This document shows positions 16,341-24,996 of a DNA stretch of 39,002 nucleotides, in pieces. The DNA comes from Chloroflexota bacterium (GTDB taxonomy: Bacteria > Chloroflexota > Anaerolineae > Anaerolineales > UBA11858), in NCBI GenBank assembly GCA_016865865.1, contig VGOC01000001.1, forward strand, positions 64,513-103,514, in the 5' to 3' direction. Numbering within the stretch: the first letter of the stretch is position 1; each line of letters starts with the position of its first letter. The notes below the pieces were generated by a model, which worked only from the letters and a program-made list of their open reading frames with translations, ran no database searches and was not told where the DNA came from. Position numbers and translations under genes: made by a program.

Positions 16341-17591
16341 ATGCGCAAACGAGTTGTGATCACGGGATTAGGCTGTATCTGCCCCCTTGGAAATGACGTT
16401 CATTCGACCTGGAACAACCTGGTCGCCGGGAAGTCAGGCGTCGGGTTGATAACCAGGTTCGACGCCACGGAGTATAAAACCACATTCGCAGCGGAGGTCA
16501 AGGGCTTCGATGGCGAGGCCTTGTTCGGACGTCGCGAGGCGCGGCGCATGGATCTGGTCTCACAGTATGCTCTGGCAGCAGCTCAACAGGCTGTGGAAGA
16601 TGCTGGACTAGAGATCAACGACGAGAATCGTGACCGCATCGGGGCGGTGATCGGCACGGGGGTTGGGGGGATCGGCACCATCTTCGAGAATATCAAAACC
16701 TTGCTAGAACAAGGCCCCGCCCGGGTGAGTCCGTTTCTCGTCCCGCGCATGTTGCCGGATACCCCAGGGGCGATGATCGCCATCCATTTTGGGGTGCGCG
16801 CCACCAATTACGCTGTCGTCACTGCCTGCGCTACGGGAGCCAATTCCTTGGGCGAAGCAGCCGAGGCGATTCGCCGCGGTCAGGCGGATGTGATCCTGGC
16901 GGGCGGCGCAGAAGCTACGATTGTGCCCATTGCCCTGGCTGGCATGATCGTAATGGGCGCCTTGTCGGCCCGCAACGATGAGCCGGAGAGAGCCTCACGT
17001 CCCTTCGATGCCGATCGGGATGGCTTCGTGATGGGCGAAGGAGCGGCGGTCTTGATCTTGGAATCCCTCGATCATGCTCAAGCTCGCGGGGCGCGCATTC
17101 TGGCCGAAGTCAGCGGCTATGGCTCGACGAATGACGCCTACCATATCTCGGCGCCAGCAGAAAACGGCGCGGGGGCGGCTTTGTGTATGCAGGCCGCCCT
17201 GGAAAGCGCAGGACTGCATGGGGATGAAATTGCCTACATCAATGCTCACGGAACCAGCACCCCTCTCAATGATAGGAGTGAAACTGCGGCCGTCAAGGCG
17301 GTTTTTGGGGAACACGCTTATCGGTTGGCGATCTCCTCGACGAAGTCAATGACCGGTCATTTGTTGGGCGCGGCAGGGGCTTTGGAAGCGCTTTTCTGTG
17401 TGAAAGCCATCTGTGAAGGGCAACTCCCCCCCACGATCAACTACGAGAAGCCCGATCCCGAATGCGATTTGGATTATATTCCTAACCAGGCGCGCCCGGC
17501 GCATGTGGATCATGTGATGTCGAACTCGTTTGGATTTGGCGGTCATAACGCCACGATCATCCTGAGCCGATTCGATGGGGAAAGGGCATGA
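16341..17591 (+). CDS. fabF: Beta-ketoacyl-ACP synthase II
   Basis: This enzyme elongates acyl-ACP with malonyl-ACP in fatty acid synthesis. The 416-residue protein has the full catalytic triad Cys163 (VTACATGAN), His303 (NAHGTSTP) and His340 (SMTGHLLGAAG), at the same residue numbers as in E. coli FabF. The N-terminus RVVITGLGCICPLGNDV and the C-terminal NSFGFGGHN loop are typical. The ATG at 16341 has AAGGAG 6 bases upstream. It overlaps fabH by four bases (ATGA), so the two are coupled. Confidence 0.97.
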   Translation: MRKRVVITGLGCICPLGNDVHSTWNNLVAGKSGVGLITRFDATEYKTTFAAEVKGFDGEALFGRREARRMDLVSQYALAAAQQAVEDAGLEINDENRDRIGAVIGTGVGGIGTIFENIKTLLEQGPARVSPFLVPRMLPDTPGAMIAIHFGVRATNYAVVTACATGANSLGEAAEAIRRGQADVILAGGAEATIVPIALAGMIVMGALSARNDEPERASRPFDADRDGFVMGEGAAVLILESLDHAQARGARILAEVSGYGSTNDAYHISAPAENGAGAALCMQAALESAGLHGDEIAYINAHGTSTPLNDRSETAAVKAVFGEHAYRLAISSTKSMTGHLLGAAGALEALFCVKAICEGQLPPTINYEKPDPECDLDYIPNQARPAHVDHVMSNSFGFGGHNATIILSRFDGERA

Positions 17592-18709
17592 AACGCTATG
17601 CCCACATTACCGGATGGGGGATAAGCGTCCCTGAGCGGGTGTTGACCAATGATGATCTTGCTCGTATGGTTGATACCACGGATGAGTGGATCATCTCTCG
17701 AACAGGCATTCGTCAGCGCCATATTGCTGGAGACGGTCAAAGCACTGCCAGTCTGGGAGCGGAAGCTGCACTCAGGGCTTTGGAGGTGGCTAAAATCAGT
17801 CCCGGCGATGTAGATTTGATTATCGTATCCACTTCGTCGCCGGAGCACCTATTTCCCTCTACCGCTTCCCTGGTGCAAGATCGTATTGGCGCTGGAAAAG
17901 CGGGCGCGTTCGATCTCTCGGCGGCTTGTACAGGTTTTATTATTGCCTTGAGCATGGCTGCTCAGGCGATACAGACAGGTTCGATCAATACCGCGCTCGT
18001 ACTTGGCGCAGAGACCCTATCCCGGTTAGTGAATTGGGAAGATCGCACAACTTGTATCTTATTCGGCGATGGGGCAGGCGCCTTCGTCCTCCAAGGCAGC
18101 GAGCAGCCAGGCGGCATCTTGTCTTCTGTGATGCGCTCGGATGGTTCGGGCGCCGATTTGCTGATCGTGCCTGCCGGAGGCAGCAAGTTACCAACCACCC
18201 CACAAACCGTCCAGGATGGATTACATTACATCCACATGAACGGCCAGGAAGTTTTTCGGTTTGCTACTCGCGTAATGAAACAGGCGACAGAAGAGGCTAT
18301 CGAGCTGGCCGGGATGACGTTAGATGAGGTGGATTGGGTTATCCCTCATCAGGCCAACCAACGCATCATCGAAACCGCGGCAAAGCGGTTGAAAGTCCCC
18401 ATGGAGCGTGTCGTCGTCAATCTGGATCGCTATGGGAATACCTCCACTGCCTCGATTCCTCTGGCGACCGTAGAAGCTATACGAGATGGACGTGTGCAGT
18501 CCGGAGATCGAATTGTCTTCGTTGGATTCGGAGCGGGTCTAACCTGGGGGGCTGCGGCAGTCTTATGGACGGGGCTGTTGGCAGAAGAAAAACGGTTGAT
18601 TTGGCCCTATCGTTTTTACAATCTTTACCAGGTATATGCACGAGTACGATCGTGGGTGTTGCGCTTTGTGCGTTTTATCGAAGGGGTGATCTGGGGAAAG
18701 CGTGTGTAG
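17588..18709 (+). CDS. fabH: Beta-ketoacyl-ACP synthase III with C-terminal extension
   Basis: FabH starts fatty acid synthesis by condensing acyl-CoA with malonyl-ACP. The triad is complete: Cys114 (SAACTGF), His254 (PHQANQR) and Asn284 (GNTSTAS). The core ends as usual at FGAGLTWGAAAVLWTG. An unusual tail of about 45 residues follows, basic and aromatic (LIWPYRFYNLYQVYARVR and then WVLRFVRFIEGVIWGKRV), which could form an amphipathic membrane-binding helix. The family is normally about 320-335 residues; this one is 373. It overlaps fabF by four bases. A strong terminator follows 22 bases after the stop. Confidence 0.95.
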   Translation: MKRYAHITGWGISVPERVLTNDDLARMVDTTDEWIISRTGIRQRHIAGDGQSTASLGAEAALRALEVAKISPGDVDLIIVSTSSPEHLFPSTASLVQDRIGAGKAGAFDLSAACTGFIIALSMAAQAIQTGSINTALVLGAETLSRLVNWEDRTTCILFGDGAGAFVLQGSEQPGGILSSVMRSDGSGADLLIVPAGGSKLPTTPQTVQDGLHYIHMNGQEVFRFATRVMKQATEEAIELAGMTLDEVDWVIPHQANQRIIETAAKRLKVPMERVVVNLDRYGNTSTASIPLATVEAIRDGRVQSGDRIVFVGFGAGLTWGAAAVLWTGLLAEEKRLIWPYRFYNLYQVYARVRSWVLRFVRFIEGVIWGKRV

Positions 18710-18731
18710 TGCGAAATAATTCCGAGAGACG

Positions 18732-18766
18732 AAAATCGGGGCGCAATCTTGCGCCCCGATTTTTTT
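18732..18766. terminator. Two-way intrinsic terminator between fabH and the converging membrane-protein gene
   Basis: A perfect stem AAAATCGGGGCGCAA / TTGCGCCCCGATTTT with a 2-base spacer between the arms, preceded by A4 and followed by T7. The T tract overlaps the stop codon of the minus-strand gene ending at 18765, so the element can serve both genes. Confidence 0.85.
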
Positions 18767-20153
18767 ACCCTACGATCTCCTCTGCAGGCGGCAGGGGAGG
18801 CGTTTGCGGAACTGTCTCTGGTAGCTTCTCAACTTTCTTCTCTGCTTTTTTCGCTTCCTTTTCTTCGCCCTTGCTTCCGCTCCCCACATCCAGCACTTTG
18901 AGCATGCGTTTGATCAAAGCAGTGAAGACATTGTGCTGGTAACCGGCCAGCCCGGCCAGGATGTAGATGATCACAGGGGAGTTGATTTCCCCGTTAGCGA
19001 GGGAGATCAGCCCGGCTTGCATGAACAGGTGGATGATGGCGCCCATGATGACCCCGGTGGGAGGACTGGTCAAGTACCACACGGTGTGCTGTGATGAAAA
19101 ATCCTGATCGGTAGAGTAATGCTGAATGAGCGGCAGCAAAGCGCCGATGATGCCGCCTATGCCTCCCCAAATCATGCTCCCGCCCATGTAGGTCAGGGTT
19201 GGTTGGCCGGCGATGAAGAGTTTTTCGCCTATTACGAAGATCACGGCAATCAGTCCTAGGAACCAGGCTGCCAGATACATGAAGATCAGGGGGATCAGCC
19301 TCCTCGACCAATTTTTGAGTTTGATGCTCAACTCTACGCGAAGTTCGACTTCGTTGATATGGCGCTCAGCTTCTTCGAAGTTCTCTTTTCCGGCCATGAG
19401 TAGTTTTCGCGCGGCCTGAACGCGGTCTAGCATCGGCTGGGCGATATATAGAGTCGTGATGTTCGCTCTGATCGCATCTGGAGCTTTGTTGGCTCGATCC
19501 CATAAATTGTCAATGGCTGCTTGAGTGACTAAATTATCCGTCAAGGGAGGAGAGGAGGTATCTACTGTATCGGCGATGGGGGGGATGATTCCTGCCGAGA
19601 GGTCTGGCCCGGGCGCCCGAAAAACTTCCTCGGAGAAGAGCGCCTCGATTTTTTTCGGTTCGTCTTCAATATGGGTGCTCATGCCTGCATCGGCGAAATC
19701 GGCGGGAGGCCGGGCGAACTCCTCCAGGCGTAGGGCCTCGTCAGGGTGTCTGGGCAGCCCCTGGTCTTCAAAAAACGCCTCGCCGAAAGCCTCGGTTGGA
19801 GGAAAAGCCTCACCGACGTCGCCGATCAGAGTTTCAGCTTCTTCTCTAGAGAAACTCCAGGGAGCAGCTTCTGCGCCAAAGGCTTTTCCGACGTCGCCAA
19901 TCAGCGCCTCAGTTTCTTTGTCGGAGAGTTCGAAAGCAGACGTTTCTTTCGATTCGATAGTTTCTTCTGTCCTCATGAGAGGGGGTTGTTCATCGTCGAA
20001 GGTTATTTCCTCTTCTTCCAGGTTTGGAATACGCTCTTCGGGAGGGATATCTTCGAGGGGTGTATCGTCTATATCGTCGAAGGGTAATCCCTTATCGGGG
20101 ATCATTTCTTCCCCTTTTCCTTCCAGAGGATCTTGAGTTAAGTCAGTTGGCAT
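18765..20153 (-). CDS. Acidic-domain polytopic membrane protein of unknown function
   Basis: A 462-residue protein I do not recognise. Residues 1-230 are highly acidic and contain a duplicated unit (ETEALIGDVGKAFG and AETLIGDVGEAF) plus several related EAF segments. A helical region follows (LYIAQPMLDRVQAARKLL), then about four membrane helices (LIPLIFMYLAAWFLG, SMIWGGIGGIIGALLPLI, a Gly-Val-Ile-Met helix and VIIYILAGLAGY). The C-terminal tail is Lys/Glu-rich and ends in prolines. A perfect AAGGAGGTG lies 5 bases before the ATG, inside the end of parA, so expression is coupled to parA. A role as membrane partner of the ParA ATPase is inferred from this overlap. Confidence 0.8.
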   Translation of the reverse strand: MPTDLTQDPLEGKGEEMIPDKGLPFDDIDDTPLEDIPPEERIPNLEEEEITFDDEQPPLMRTEETIESKETSAFELSDKETEALIGDVGKAFGAEAAPWSFSREEAETLIGDVGEAFPPTEAFGEAFFEDQGLPRHPDEALRLEEFARPPADFADAGMSTHIEDEPKKIEALFSEEVFRAPGPDLSAGIIPPIADTVDTSSPPLTDNLVTQAAIDNLWDRANKAPDAIRANITTLYIAQPMLDRVQAARKLLMAGKENFEEAERHINEVELRVELSIKLKNWSRRLIPLIFMYLAAWFLGLIAVIFVIGEKLFIAGQPTLTYMGGSMIWGGIGGIIGALLPLIQHYSTDQDFSSQHTVWYLTSPPTGVIMGAIIHLFMQAGLISLANGEINSPVIIYILAGLAGYQHNVFTALIKRMLKVLDVGSGSKGEEKEAKKAEKKVEKLPETVPQTPPLPPAEEIVG

Positions 20154-20904
20154 TACTCACCTCCTTAGCGAGATGGAGATAGGCTGTAGCAACGGCGCTG
20201 CTGGGCGCGTATTCGAGGGTGGTCTGGCGCAAGGCAGGGGCTGTTGCGGCAGCATGATCGTATGGGATGATCGAGTGAAACACTTTCTGTTTGAAGACGG
20301 TTTGCATCTCGTAAATAGCCGATTTTGCGTGGGGCGCTTTGGGTTGTACCATGGTCGGCAGCACTCCCAGGAGCTTTAGTCGAGGATTGAGACGTTCGCG
20401 AATCAACCAGACAGAATCCAGAAGCGAACGCACGCCGCGCATGGATAGATAGTTCGCCGCCACGGGGATCAACAATTCGCCCGCCGCAACCAGCCCATTC
20501 ACAGTAATCAGGCCCAGGTTGGGGGGCGTGTCAATCAAGATGAAATCGAACGGCTGACGGGGGTGCTGCAGGGCTTCGATCAGGCGAGAGGTGCGGTCTG
20601 CTTCGTTGTATAGCTTATAATCGGCAGCGATAAGCTCGGCATTGGCCGGCGCGATGTGGATGCGCTGGCGCGCCTCTCGCAGCACCTCGCTGAATGTCGA
20701 ACCCTGGTCGAGCAGGATGTTGTACGTGGAGGGACGGACAGTGTAGGGATCGAAGCCCAGGCTGATGGTGAGGGCTCCCTGAGAGTCGAGGTCTATGACG
20801 GCTACTCGATGCCCCAGGCGCGCCAACCCTGCGGCCAGATTGACGACGGTGGTGGTTTTTCCAACCCCGCCTTTTTGGTTGGCTACGGTGATGATGCGCT
20901 CCAT
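20143..20904 (-). CDS. ParA/Soj-family ATPase
   Basis: A 253-residue ATPase with the deviant Walker A motif KGGVGKTT (about residues 11-18), the switch I region AVIDLDSQG and Walker B FILIDTPPNLG. ParA proteins form ATP-dependent gradients on DNA or membranes to position chromosomes, plasmids or large protein complexes. No parB or parS-like site is nearby. Instead an acidic membrane protein gene overlaps its end by 11 bases and a P-type ATPase gene lies 12 bases upstream. An orphan ParA/MinD-like positioning role is therefore more likely than chromosome segregation. Confidence 0.9.
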   Translation of the reverse strand: MERIITVANQKGGVGKTTTVVNLAAGLARLGHRVAVIDLDSQGALTISLGFDPYTVRPSTYNILLDQGSTFSEVLREARQRIHIAPANAELIAADYKLYNEADRTSRLIEALQHPRQPFDFILIDTPPNLGLITVNGLVAAGELLIPVAANYLSMRGVRSLLDSVWLIRERLNPRLKLLGVLPTMVQPKAPHAKSAIYEMQTVFKQKVFHSIIPYDHAAATAPALRQTTLEYAPSSAVATAYLHLAKEVSNAN

Positions 20905-20916
20905 GAATTCAGTATA

Positions 20917-23685
20917 TCACATTTTATGACCCTGCCTCGAAAACCGCTTCTCGATTTCTACGGCGATGAAGATCAATGTGCTCGCGCCCAGGGCGATGCC
21001 GAATTCCAGCAGCGTGAGCGGATGAGTATCGAAGAGAGTTTGCAGAGGCTTCCAGTAAGTGACTGCGATTTGCAAGATGAAGGTCAGAAGCACAGCGCCC
21101 AACATGGGTTTATTCGAAAACAGGCCGATCTTGAATAACGAGTCGCGGTTCGAACGGATCGCCAGAGCATGCCCCATCTGAGAGAGGGTCAAGGCTGTGA
21201 ATAAGATCGTCTGCCAGGAGGGTAGAGAGATGTCCCACGCCCAATAACCCATCCCTAAAGGGATCAGGCCCATCAAAAGGCCTACCCAGGCGATGTGTCT
21301 TCCCATCCCCCGGGAGAACACGCTTTCATTGGGAGCGTAGGGCGGCCGCCGCATGGTATCACGCTCGGCTGGTTCTACCCCCAGGGCCAGACCGGGCAGG
21401 CCATCCGTCACCAGGTTGATCCACAGAATTTGCAGGGCGGTCAGCGGCAAGGGCATGCCAAAGAAGGGCGCCAGCAGCATTACCCAGATTTCGCCAGCGT
21501 TGCTGGTCATGGTGTACTTGATGAATTTGCGCACGTTGTCATAGATCGTGCGCCCCTCTTCGACCGCGCTGACGATAGCGGCGAAATTGTCGTCGGTGAT
21601 GACCATGTCGGCGGCCTCTTTGGAGACATCCGTGCCGGTAATGCCCATGGCCACGCCGATATCGCTCTTGCGCAGCGCGGGGGCGTCGTTGACGCCATCG
21701 CCGGTCATAGCCACGATGTGGCCGCGCTTTCGTAGTGCATCCACGATATTGAGCTTGTGTTCCGGGGAAACGCGCGCATACACCGAGACATCTTCGACGA
21801 GGGTTTCTAACTCCATTGGAGAAATGCCGGCCATCTCCTGCCCGGTCAGCACCTTGCTATCTTCGACGGCGATGCCCAAATCCTGGGCGATGGTGAGCGC
21901 GGTGAGTGGGTGGTCGCCTGTGATCATCACCGGGCGGATGCCAGCAGTCTTGCAGGTCAGTACCGCTTCTTTGACTTCGGGCCGGGGTGGATCAATCATG
22001 CCGACCATGCCGATGAAGATCAAATCATCTTCCAGCGTGCTGTGCAGTTCATCGTTCTCCGCAAGTCCTGTGGTGTTTTCATCCAGCGCACCGAGAAAGC
22101 GAAATGCAATCCCCAGCACTCGTAAACCCTCCTCCGAGAGCTGGTTGCTGGCATGTTCGATGCGCGCTCGCCATTCTGGGGTCAGCGGCTCGCTCTTTCC
22201 ACTTGTCCACACCCGGCTGCTGATCTCCAACAACCCATCCACAGAACCTTTGGTGAAGAGCACATATTCTGCGCCATAGGCCGAGAATACCTGTTCCAGT
22301 AAAGCCTCCCCCGGTCCAAAATCCACCGCGCTCTCCCGACGATGAACGGTCGTCATCCGCTTGCGTTCCGATGAAAAAGGCGCTTCCGCCACCCTGGGCA
22401 GTAAATTCTCCAGACGATGTTTCCATAGCCCAAAGCGAGCCGCGGCAATCAGCAAAGCCCCTTCGGTGGGGTCGCCAATGGCATGATAGCGATCGGGGTT
22501 AGCGTCTTCGCATTTCAAAACCGCATCATTGCACAGCGAGCCGCCGGCCAGCATCAGGGCCTGACTGCGCCACTCAGGCGTCAAGAGTTCATCGGTTGGG
22601 CGTACGACCGGCTGGCCATTCACCAACATTTCGGTGATGTCGGTTGTGTGACCGGCCACATCCAGGATTTTTACCGTCATGCGGTTTTCGGTCAGCGTGC
22701 CGGTCTTATCCGAGCAGATCACAGTCACCGAGCCAAGAGCCTCCACAGCGGGCAGCTTGCGGATCAGGGCGCGGCGCTTCAACATGCGCTGCGCGCCCAG
22801 GGCGAGCGAGATAGTCACTACCGCAGCCAGGCCTTCAGGCACCGCGGCCACCGCCATGGCTACTGAAGTCAAGAAGAGTTCTTTGATCTCCTCGCCCCGA
22901 AAGATTCCCATGACGAAAACCACCGCCACGATCGCCAGCGCGATCAACGCCAGGGTTTTTCCCAACTGTTCCATGCGCCGCTGCAAGGGCGTCTGTTCGG
23001 ATGTGACTGTCTGGATCAGATCGGCGATGCGGCCCAACTCGGTGCGCATGCCTGTTTCGGTGACGACAGCCAGGCCGCGCCCGTAGGTGATGCTGGTTCC
23101 CATGAAGACTAGATTGCGCTTATCCCCAAGAGGGATGTTCTCGCCCTGAATTTCGAGAGGGGATTTGTCCACCGGGAGGGATTCGCCCGTCAGGGAGGCC
23201 TCCTGTACTCGCAGATTGGCGCACTCGATCAAACGGCCATCAGCAGGGACAACATCGCCCGCTTCCAGGACGATCATATCGCCGGGAACGAGTTCGCGGG
23301 CTTCGACTCGCTGTATCTCTCCCCCCCGTCGCACTTTGACCATTGGGGCTGCCATCCTCTTCAAGGCCGCCATGGCTTTTTCGGCCCGGTACTCCTGGAT
23401 AAAACCCAAAATTGCATTGATCACCACAATGGCCAGGATCACCCAGGCATCCAGCCAGTCGCCCAGCAGCGCCGAGATCGCCGCGGCGATGATCAGCACC
23501 ACCACCATCAACGCGCTGAGTTGTTCCCACAAAATCACCCAGGGACTTTTTATCCCCCGCTCGGTCAGCTCATTGGCGCCGTATAAACGCATGCGTGTTG
23601 TTACTTCGGCGTTGGGCAGACCTGAAGTTGGCGTGACGCCTAATTTCTCCAATACTTCCTGCGCCGGAATCTCGTGCCAGTGCAT
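20917..23685 (-). CDS. P2-type cation-transporting ATPase (Ca2+-ATPase-like)
   Basis: A 922-residue membrane pump. In order: an N-terminal cation-ATPase domain, helices M1-M2, an actuator domain with TGES ([12 protein letters not shown]), M4 with PEGLAAVV, and the phosphorylation motif DKTGTLT at Asp326. The nucleotide-binding domain ([14 protein letters not shown]), the hinge [11 protein letters not shown], and M5-M10 with [13 protein letters not shown] follow. These fit SERCA/PMR1-like P2A pumps that export Ca2+ or Mn2+; ion choice is inferred. The start has GAGGAAAG upstream. Element B2 is inserted 17 bases upstream, and its target duplication covers part of this ribosome site, which stays intact. 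ParA follows 12 bases downstream. Confidence 0.95.
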   Translation of the reverse strand: MHWHEIPAQEVLEKLGVTPTSGLPNAEVTTRMRLYGANELTERGIKSPWVILWEQLSALMVVVLIIAAAISALLGDWLDAWVILAIVVINAILGFIQEYRAEKAMAALKRMAAPMVKVRRGGEIQRVEARELVPGDMIVLEAGDVVPADGRLIECANLRVQEASLTGESLPVDKSPLEIQGENIPLGDKRNLVFMGTSITYGRGLAVVTETGMRTELGRIADLIQTVTSEQTPLQRRMEQLGKTLALIALAIVAVVFVMGIFRGEEIKELFLTSVAMAVAAVPEGLAAVVTISLALGAQRMLKRRALIRKLPAVEALGSVTVICSDKTGTLTENRMTVKILDVAGHTTDITEMLVNGQPVVRPTDELLTPEWRSQALMLAGGSLCNDAVLKCEDANPDRYHAIGDPTEGALLIAAARFGLWKHRLENLLPRVAEAPFSSERKRMTTVHRRESAVDFGPGEALLEQVFSAYGAEYVLFTKGSVDGLLEISSRVWTSGKSEPLTPEWRARIEHASNQLSEEGLRVLGIAFRFLGALDENTTGLAENDELHSTLEDDLIFIGMVGMIDPPRPEVKEAVLTCKTAGIRPVMITGDHPLTALTIAQDLGIAVEDSKVLTGQEMAGISPMELETLVEDVSVYARVSPEHKLNIVDALRKRGHIVAMTGDGVNDAPALRKSDIGVAMGITGTDVSKEAADMVITDDNFAAIVSAVEEGRTIYDNVRKFIKYTMTSNAGEIWVMLLAPFFGMPLPLTALQILWINLVTDGLPGLALGVEPAERDTMRRPPYAPNESVFSRGMGRHIAWVGLLMGLIPLGMGYWAWDISLPSWQTILFTALTLSQMGHALAIRSNRDSLFKIGLFSNKPMLGAVLLTFILQIAVTYWKPLQTLFDTHPLTLLEFGIALGASTLIFIAVEIEKRFSRQGHKM

Positions 23686-23702
23686 AGAATTCTTTCCTCG
23701 TT

Positions 23703-23814
23703 GTTACTGCTCAGCCATCGAATGGATTTACCCGAAAAAAGGGTGTGCGCAGGGGGCAACGCCCCCTTCGCACACCCTTTTTTCGGAAATTTCTCTGTTT
23801 GGCTGAGTAGTTAC
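23703..23814 (+). mobile_element. Family B palindromic MITE-like element, copy B2
   Basis: 112 bp, same orientation as B1, termini GTTACTGCTCAG and GTAACTACTCAG. Perfect 8-bp direct repeats TCCTCGTT lie at 23695-23702 and 23815-23822. It sits between the Flp pilin gene and the cation ATPase gene, both on the minus strand, in the ATPase leader. Its hairpin plus T tract could insulate the ATPase from pilin transcription. Confidence 0.9.
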
Positions 23815-23871
23815 TCCTCGTTATTGTTTTTGAATGGATGTTGTGTTTATTCAGTCTCGCGGGGGCGATGT

Positions 23872-24021
23872 TCAGAGGTTAGCGATGATATTGCTGAATA
23901 CATTGCCGATGGCGCTGCCGAGAACGCTGAGGATGGAAATAGCCAGGATCGAGACGAGAACGATGATGAGCGCGTATTCGATAAGCCCTTGACCATGCTC
24001 GATTGGATAACTCACTTTCAT
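23872..24021 (-). CDS. Flp/Fap-type pilin subunit precursor
   Basis: A 49-residue protein in a short frame. It has the type IVb pilin signature: a short leader ending EHG, then QGLIEYALIIVLVSILAI. Prepilin peptidase would cut after Gly10, which leaves Glu at +5 and Tyr at +6 as in Flp pilins, followed by a hydrophobic helix. AAGGTG lies 4 bases before the ATG, and a TATAAT lies about 105 bases upstream (24126-24131, minus). No tad/cpa assembly gene is in the window, so this is an isolated pilin gene. Flp pili serve adhesion and aggregation. Confidence 0.85.
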   Translation of the reverse strand: MKVSYPIEHGQGLIEYALIIVLVSILAISILSVLGSAIGNVFSNIIANL

Positions 24022-24544
24022 ATTGCACCTTGCTTCTGAAGCGGGTATCTACTGGTATACCGTTCGACGTACTCACGAAATGGCCTTACCCAGCGTGAGT
24101 GGGCGTTTTGGGCGGATCCGCTTTCATTATAGCAGATATTCATCCCAGGGGAGCGCGAGCCTCCCGAGGGTTTGCTTGAACGTTATCTGGCTTTTCCAGG
24201 GAGGTCGAGGGGTTTTGGGTAGTATAATCATATCGTGCTTACGCCTCTTCTGGCGACCAGGCTAGAATCCTCACTTCGGCGCGCAAAATTGGTGACGTGC
24301 CGACGGCTGATGGATAGGCTGAATGCAAGCGGTAACGGCACATACTCATCCGAAGGAGTTTGGAACTGCTGCCCAGGCGCGGGGTATGGCCTGTCAAGCG
24401 CAGGTTGCACTTGCGGAAAGTTGGGTATCCGCAACCACATGAGGCGGCGATGCAGGCGAGGGAGTTGGGGTTGGTGTAAAGGAACCATACTGCGCGTAAG
24501 TCGGTGCTATTATATTTCTATGGCGGCGATAAAAAACACTGTCC
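24022..24544. other. Gene-poor stretch upstream of the Flp pilin gene, possible eroded reading frame
   Basis: I see no intact gene here. Two TATAAT sequences occur: one on the minus strand at 24126-24131, suited to the pilin gene, and one on the plus strand at 24223-24228 without a good -35 box. On the minus strand, around 24400-24500, a frame reads FTPTPTPSPASPP before a stop, which looks like the Thr-Pro linker seen in other proteins of this window and may be the remnant of such a gene. A structured RNA is possible, but I recognise none. Confidence 0.35.
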
Positions 24545-24656
24545 GTAACTACTCAGCCAAACGGGGAAGTTCCCGAAAAAAGGGTGTGCGAAGGGGGCGC
24601 AGCCCCCTTCGCACACCCTTTTTTCGGGCTAATCCGTTCGATGGCTGAGCAGTTAC
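24545..24656 (-). mobile_element. Family B palindromic MITE-like element, copy B3
   Basis: 112 bp in the opposite orientation to B1 and B2, starting GTAACTACTCAG. Perfect 8-bp direct repeats CACTGTCC lie at 24537-24544 and 24657-24664. It ends 40 bases before the HTH gene at 24697, so it lies in that gene's promoter region. Confidence 0.9.
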
Positions 24657-24696
24657 CACTGTCCAATATTATCGGCAGTGCAAGGAGGCAGACGCG

Positions 24697-24996
24697 ATGG
24701 ATACGATCACCCTTGAAATTCCCGAAACTCAATTGGTGGAATGGCTGCGTAGGTTGACGCCGTCTGCCGTCCGCGCCGCAGCCGGTCCCGATTCCGGCCT
24801 GACCGGCCGCGAGCAGGAGGTGCTGCGCCTGATCGCCGAGGGTCTCTCCAACCGTCAGATCGCCGAAAAACTGGTGCTGAGTGAGAAGACGGTCAAGACG
24901 CACGTCAGCAATATTCTCAGTAAACTCAATTTGGCCGACCGCACGCAGGCCGCCATCTACGCCTTGCGCAACGGCAAGGCCGCGGAAAGGGGATAA
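24697..24996 (+). CDS. LuxR/NarL-type HTH-only transcription regulator
   Basis: A 99-residue protein. Residues about 34-95 are a complete GerE/LuxR-type helix-turn-helix ([20 protein letters not shown], then [16 protein letters not shown]). The first 33 residues ([16 protein letters not shown]) replace the receiver domain expected in NarL-family regulators. It has AAGGAGG 8 bases upstream and overlaps the kinase gene by one base (TAATG), so they are coupled. With no phospho-acceptor it cannot be controlled in the usual way; it may act constitutively or through a partner such as the receiver-only protein at 30461. Element B3 lies directly upstream. Confidence 0.88.
   Translation: MDTITLEIPETQLVEWLRRLTPSAVRAAAGPDSGLTGREQEVLRLIAEGLSNRQIAEKLVLSEKTVKTHVSNILSKLNLADRTQAAIYALRNGKAAERG

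Noticed and set aside
24236-24540. Possible structured RNA (6S, SRP or riboswitch) downstream of a TATAAT
   Set aside because: I could not find the conserved core of any RNA family I know; the gap may contain an eroded gene instead.
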